Positions 59,246-64,000 of a DNA stretch of 64,000 nucleotides are shown here, piece after piece. The stretch lies in assembly GCA_025924515.1 (NCBI GenBank), contig JAICIE010000003.1:1-64000 (forward strand). The letters are read 5' to 3'. This DNA is from Jatrophihabitans sp. Lineage in GTDB: Bacteria; Actinomycetota; Actinomycetes; Mycobacteriales; Jatrophihabitantaceae. Each line of letters opens with the position of its first letter. Position 1 is the first letter of the stretch. A program made the translations under genes and the position numbers. Below the pieces are notes generated by a model, which worked only from the letters and a program-made list of their open reading frames with translations, was not told the origin of the DNA and made no database searches.

Positions 59246-59269
59246 CTCACCCGGGCTGCATGCGCGACA

Positions 59270-61070
59270 ATGCGCCGCGTGGCGAACGACGCTGAGAACC
59301 GCGGAAACGCGGCGGGAGCGGATCCGGGCCTCGAACGCTTGCTGATCCATCTCAAGGAAACCCGGGCTGTCGACTTGACCGGGTACAAGCGGCCCAGCCT
59401 CGTGCGCCGCGTGCAACACCACATGAGACATATCGGCGTCGATTCGTTCGACGACTACTACGACTACCTCGAAGGTCACCCGGACGGGTTCGACGGGCTG
59501 TTCAACACCATCCTGATCAATGTCACCGCCTTCTTCCGCGACCCCGACGCCTGGGCGTATATGTCCGACGTGGTCGTGCCCCGGGTGCTTGGGGATGCCG
59601 GGACGTCGTCGCTTCGACTTTGGAGCGCCGGTTGCGCCACCGGACAGGAGGCCTACAGCCTCGCCATGGTGTTCGCCGAGGAGATCGGCATCGAGGAGTT
59701 CCGCACCCGGGTCAAGGTCTATGCCACGGACGTCGACGACGACGCCCTCGCCGACGCCCGGCACGCCACATACGCCGAGCGCGATATGTCGGGGCTGCCG
59801 CCCGGCTATCGGGACAAGTACTTCGAGCCGGTCGGCGGTCGATACGGATTCCACAAGGACCTGCGTCGTTGCGTGATCTTCGGCCGCAATGACCTCGTGC
59901 AGGACGCCCCGATCTCGCGGATCGACCTGCTGGCCTGCCGAAACACCCTGATGTATTTCAACGCGGAGACTCAGGCCCGGATCGTCTCTCGACTCGGGTT
60001 CGCCCTTAAGCCGCACGGAGTGCTGTTCCTGGGCAAAGCCGAAATGCTGATCACCCAGGCCGGGACCTTCGCACCCATCGACCTCAAGCGCCGATTCTTC
60101 GAGAAGGTCGGCGGTCGGCCGCGAGATGCGACTCTCACGTCCGTCCTGCCGCAGCCTGAGAATCAGGACGGACATCAGCGCGATCAATGGCCGGATCTCC
60201 GTAACGCGGCCTTCCAGGACAGCCCCCTGGCCCAACTGGTTCTTGACCCGGATGATCGCGTCGTCCTGCTGAACCGCCGGTCCTCGGCGCTGACCGGGTT
60301 GTCCGACCGCGACATCGGACGTCCGTTCCCGGACCTCGAGGTCTCCTACCGTCCGGTCGAGCTGCGAACGCACATCGCACGAGTCCGCGAAAGCCGCCGT
60401 CCGATCTGGCTGCGCGACGTCGAATGGACGCGTGCGGCCGGTGCGCGCAGCTTCCTCGACGTTCACATCGTGCCGTTGCAGGACCCGAGCGCCCGGCTGC
60501 TCGGAACGAGTCTCACGTTCACCGACGTGACTCGATACCGACACCTGCAGGAGGAGCTGGCAAGCGCCAACCGGCAGTTGGAGACCGCTTACGAAGAGCT
60601 CCAGTCGACCAACGAAGAGCTCCAAACCACGAACGAGGAACTGCAGTCGACCGTCGAGGAGCTCGAGACGACCAACGAGGAACTGCAGTCGACCAACGAA
60701 GAGCTCGAGACGATGAATGAAGAATTGCAGTCGATGAACGACGAGCTGCACGCGACGAATTAGCAGCTTCGCGACCGTACCAACGAGATCGGCTCGCTCA
60801 ACGGCGTCATGGAATCTGTTCTCGGTAGCCTGGCCGCGGGCGCCATCTCCGTGAACCGCCAAATGAACGTGCAGGTCTAAAACGCCCAAGCCCGCGACCT
60901 GTGGGGCCTTCGTGAGGACGAGGCCGTGGGGAAGCGACCAGACGCTGTCCGCGTCGACCGAACAGGGCACCCGGTACGGCGCGGGTGCGGATCAGCCGCC
61001 TGCGCTCGCCAGAGAGCCAGGTGGACGGTGCCCTTCGCTCATGGAGATGCAGGAATTACCGAAAAGAGTG
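59270..61070 (+). pseudogene. CheR methyltransferase-PAS protein, disrupted by in-frame TAG and TAA and downstream frameshift/deletion; N-terminal 497 aa ORF intact to 60763
   Basis: CheR region LFNTILINVTAFFRDPDAW...LWSAGCATGQEAYSLAM; homology-like reading continues after TAG 60761-60763 (QLRDRTNEIGSLNGVMESVLGSLAAGAISVNRQMNVQV) and after TAA 60878-60880 (NAQARDLWGLREDEAVGK), then breaks (RLRSPESQVDGAL // LMEMQE in another frame). Confidence 0.8.
60570..60760 (+). repeat. Degenerate 21-bp coding repeats encoding EELQSTN/EELQTTN/EELETTN/EELETMN heptads
   Basis: YEELQSTNEELQTTNEELQSTVEELETTNEELQSTNEELETMNEELQSMNDELHATN; coiled-coil linker usual for CheR-PAS proteins. Confidence 0.9.
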
Positions 61071-61170
61071 AATACTGACTCCGCAGGGGTAGCGTGGGGT
61101 CAGCGACGCGCATCTATCGCTTGACGTCGGGCTCTCAACACAGGACGAGTACGCGGCGGCGCCACCGGAA

Positions 61171-62502
61171 GTGGCCCTTATGACGACAGAGTCCTCTTCG
61201 GACCTCGAGCAGTTGCTGCGCGAATTCCGCCGCCACCACGACCGACTTCGCTCGCTCGCCGGTCCACCCGATATGCAGGCGGTTGCGTCGTCGACCGACG
61301 ACCTCATCCGCGAGATCGACCTGATCGGCGAGCAGCTGCTCGTCGCGGACGAGGAGCTTCGCGTGCAGAGTGAGGAGCTCGCGAGCGCGCACAGCACCCT
61401 CACCGACATCCTCACGGCCTACGAACAACTCTTCATGGACGCTCCGGTCCCGTATCTGCAGACCGACCTCGACGGTGTCATTCTGCGCAAGAATCGTGCG
61501 GCGGGGCGAATCGCCGACGCGTCGGCCGCTGGATCGTCGCGCACCCTGGCCGGCCTGTTCGCGCTGGCCGACCGCCCGGCAGTGCGTGACCTGCTTTCGC
61601 ACATTCGCCTGAGTTTCGCTTCGACAGCACTGACCCGCCTTCCGGACATCCGTCCGGTCGAGGCGTCGCTGCAGCAGGCCGGCCGCTCGGTTCCCGTCGT
61701 TCTGTCGGCGCAGCTCATGCTCCCCACTGCTGCGGCCACGTTGGTGCACTGGGAACTGCGTCCTCGTACGGCCGGCCCGGTCGCGGTCGGATCGGCGCCG
61801 TCCGTGACGACCGTCGTCTCCATGGCCGCTGCACTGCAAAAGATCGCCTCCGCGGCAGACCTCGCTTCGATGGCCGACCGGATCGCCGCTGCGGGCAGCT
61901 CCCTGGTGCCCAACGCCTCCGGATGCGCGCTGGTGCTCCGCCGCGCGCGCGACCGGACAAAGATCGCGAGCGCCTCGGACGCACGTGCCCGGCATATCAC
62001 CGACCTGCAGCGCTCGGCGCAGCAGGGCCCGGCCTTCGACGCAGTCCAGACCGGGGTGGTAGTCCGCACCGACTCGCTGTGCGACGACCGCCGCTGGCCG
62101 CGCCTGATGGCGCGCGAGTCCAAGGTGTGCGGCAGCGCGCTCGCCGCGCCGCTGATCGGCCCCCGCGGCCCGTTGGGAGCGTTGGTCTGCTACTCGCCCG
62201 CCACCGCGGCGTTCGGCATCGAGGAGGAGTCCCTGGCTGCCTCATTCGCCGGCCAGGCGGCGCTGCTGTACTCCGCGCGCGAGCTGGAACACAACCTGCG
62301 AGCGGGGATGGAGACCCGGGAGCACATCGGCCAGGCCGTCGGGGTCCTGATGGAACGCCATCGACTCTCGTCGAAACAGGCCTTCGACCTCCTGGTCTAC
62401 GTCTCGCAGCGCACGCACCGGAAGCTGCGCGACATCGCCCTGTGCGTCACGGAAACCGGCGAAGATCCGCACGAGTTCTTGAAGACTGCGCCGCTTGCCT
62501 GA
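61171..62502 (+). CDS. PAS-GAF-ANTAR domain regulator (start 61171 GTG or 61180 ATG)
   Basis: LTAYEQLFMDAPVPYLQTDLDGVILRKNRAAGRI (PAS-like), GAF region, EHIGQAVGVLMERHRLSSKQAFDLLVYVSQRTHRKLRDIALCVTETGED (ANTAR). Confidence 0.9.
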   Translation: MALMTTESSSDLEQLLREFRRHHDRLRSLAGPPDMQAVASSTDDLIREIDLIGEQLLVADEELRVQSEELASAHSTLTDILTAYEQLFMDAPVPYLQTDLDGVILRKNRAAGRIADASAAGSSRTLAGLFALADRPAVRDLLSHIRLSFASTALTRLPDIRPVEASLQQAGRSVPVVLSAQLMLPTAAATLVHWELRPRTAGPVAVGSAPSVTTVVSMAAALQKIASAADLASMADRIAAAGSSLVPNASGCALVLRRARDRTKIASASDARARHITDLQRSAQQGPAFDAVQTGVVVRTDSLCDDRRWPRLMARESKVCGSALAAPLIGPRGPLGALVCYSPATAAFGIEEESLAASFAGQAALLYSARELEHNLRAGMETREHIGQAVGVLMERHRLSSKQAFDLLVYVSQRTHRKLRDIALCVTETGEDPHEFLKTAPLA

Positions 62503-62703
62503 TCGACATCCGGGTCCGCCGCCCGAGACGACGGCCGGGCTCGAGCCGGGCGGCGGGGTGCCACCCGCAGAGACGCCGCCGGCCGAGGCGTCGGTGCCCA
62601 CGGCCGCGCGGGCACCGAACGGCCGGGTGCGGAACGCGGGACTTCGATCACCCCGGTTGCGGTGGTGGCGATCGGCGTCCTCGTCCGCGCCGTCCTCGCG
62701 TTG

Positions 62704-62749
62704 CTGATAGCAAAGACCGTCACTACCTGATAGCAAAGACCGTCACTAC
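62704..62749. repeat. Perfect 23-bp tandem duplication just 3' of the DUF1360-like gene
   Basis: ctgatagcaaagaccgtcactac x2 (62704-62726, 62727-62749). Confidence 0.97.
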
Positions 62750-62753
62750 GTAG

Positions 62754-63284
62754 CTACTCTGTGGCCTTCTGCAGATAGGCGTAGAGGTACTGCAGGAAGT
62801 CCGCGCCGGCGACCGCGGTGAACGTGGCCGCGACCAGGCGGGTGACCCGCGGCGACAGCACCAGCCCGGCGGTCAGCGCCGTGGCAACCCACTGGGCGAG
62901 GCACATCGGACAGCTGAGCAGCTCTCCGATCGAGTGCTGCACACCGTTGTGGCTCCGCACATCCTCCTTCAGCTCGGCCGCGGCGCTCACGCCCTGGTAC
63001 CGGGTGAACGGCGCCCGGATAGGACTCGTGACCGGGTCCTTGCTGATCGTGCGGGCGATCCGGTGGGTGGCGACGGTGATCTGCGCGAGGTCCCACGGGG
63101 ACACCTGGACCGGCGCCTTGCGACCGAGCAGCCGACCGGCGACGGTCACCGCGCCGATGCCCGCGGTGTAGACGCCCATGACGGCGAGGTAGCCGCCGAG
63201 CGGTCGGTCCTCCCCGTCGCGGTACTGGTCGGCCTGCCGGCGGGCCCAGCCGCGCACGTCCTCGATCGGGGAGGGGTTCGTCAT
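62754..63284 (-). CDS. DUF1360-like membrane protein
   Basis: RPLGGYLAVMGVYTAGIGAVTVAGRLLGRKAPVQVSPWDLAQITVATHRIARTISKDPVTSPIRAPFTRYQG...LSCPMCLAQWVATAL. Confidence 0.85.
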   Translation of the reverse strand: MTNPSPIEDVRGWARRQADQYRDGEDRPLGGYLAVMGVYTAGIGAVTVAGRLLGRKAPVQVSPWDLAQITVATHRIARTISKDPVTSPIRAPFTRYQGVSAAAELKEDVRSHNGVQHSIGELLSCPMCLAQWVATALTAGLVLSPRVTRLVAATFTAVAGADFLQYLYAYLQKATE

Positions 63285-63314
63285 TCTCCTGTCGTGCCCG
63301 AGACGAGCGGCGCT

Positions 63315-64000
63315 CTACCCCTGTTCTCGCAGCGCACGCAGGCTTTGCTTCAGCGAGCCCATGGTGGCGAGAACAGCCGTCGGCTCGTAGCCGCAGTGCG
63401 CCATGCAGTTGTTGCAGCGTGCGTCCCTGCCGCGGCCGTACTTCGACCAATCGGTCCCGTCGACCAATTCTCGATAGGTCTTCACGTAGCCGTCAGCCAT
63501 CAGATAGCAAGGCTTCTGCCAACCCAGCAGTGAGTACGAGGGAATCCCCCAGGCCGTGCACTGGAAGTCGACCTTGCCCTCGAGGAAATCCAAGAAGAGC
63601 GGCGAGTGGTTGAGGCGCCAGCGCTTGCGGTTGCCGTTGGCGAACGCCTTGGCGAAGAGCTCGCGAGTCTCGGTCACGCCGAGGAAGTGCTCCTGGTCGG
63701 GCGCCTTCTCGTAGGCGTAGGCGGGCGAGATCATCATGTCGTCGACACCAACCTCGTCGTTGAGGAAGTTGAGGACATCGATGATGGTCTGCGGCGTGTC
63801 CGTGTTGAAGAAGGTCGAGTTCGTAGTGACCCGGAAACCCTTGGCCTGCAGGAATTTGATGGCCGCAATGGCCTCGTCGAACACCCCATCCTTCGACACC
63901 GATTCGTCGTGGCGTTCGCGCAGCCCGTCGACGTGCACGGCGAAGGAGAAGTACCGCGAGGGCTTGAAATCGAACTTGTCCCAGCGCTTGCGGACCAACT
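63315..64000 (-). CDS. hpnH: Adenosyl-hopene transferase HpnH (radical SAM), N-terminus beyond window edge
   Basis: FSFAVHVDGLRERHDESVSKDGVFDEAIAAIKFLQAKGFRVTTNSTFFNTDTPQTIIDVLNFLNDEVGVDDMMISPAYAYEKAPDQEHFLG...CTAWGIPSYSLLGWQKPCYLMADGYVKTY. Confidence 0.93.
   Translation of the reverse strand, partial: LVRKRWDKFDFKPSRYFSFAVHVDGLRERHDESVSKDGVFDEAIAAIKFLQAKGFRVTTNSTFFNTDTPQTIIDVLNFLNDEVGVDDMMISPAYAYEKAPDQEHFLGVTETRELFAKAFANGNRKRWRLNHSPLFLDFLEGKVDFQCTAWGIPSYSLLGWQKPCYLMADGYVKTYRELVDGTDWSKYGRGRDARCNNCMAHCGYEPTAVLATMGSLKQSLRALREQG

Noticed and set aside
60570-60760. Heptad-coding repeat considered as a CRISPR-like or minisatellite array
   Set aside because: In-frame EELQSTN coiled-coil repeats are normal in CheR-PAS linkers; no conserved repeat/spacer structure.

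Overview
64 kb of high-GC DNA from an actinomycete (Actinomycetota). Most of it is coding, with many short ATGA/GTGA start-stop overlaps that indicate operons. The left third (tig, tRNA-Pro/Gly, nei2, rpiB, Rv2466c-like, pepN, DUF5130/CtaJ-like, HNH, glbO, GH13, thioesterase, ettA, ssb) follows the gene order I recall for Mycobacterium tuberculosis Rv2462c-Rv2478c, with insertions. Next come a HpnR-like (hopanoid C-3 methylase) radical SAM gene, a hutI-hutF-M20 hydrolase block, orn and topoisomerase IB. At 34.8-46.3 kb there is an operon predicted to make a nucleotide-activated heptose and transfer it: carbamoyltransferase, GT2-GmhB fusion, two GT9 proteins, further GTs and a GmhA-HldE kinase-HldE adenylyltransferase fusion. 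Downstream are ctaD, hemerythrin, a Rv2629/Balon-like protein, a CDF transporter and udgX. A signalling zone at 55-62.5 kb holds an anti-sigma-type HATPase fused to an RsbQ-like hydrolase, ANTAR proteins, CheB and a decayed CheR-PAS gene. The window ends inside hpnH. Best candidates for undescribed biology: the heptose/GT operon, the HATPase-RsbQ fusion, the MshC/CysS-like ligase, and a recurring pattern of short tandem duplications at the 3' ends of genes and tRNAs. No CRISPR, IS element or prophage was recognised. All calls come from reading the sequence and from remembered family motifs; no searches were run.
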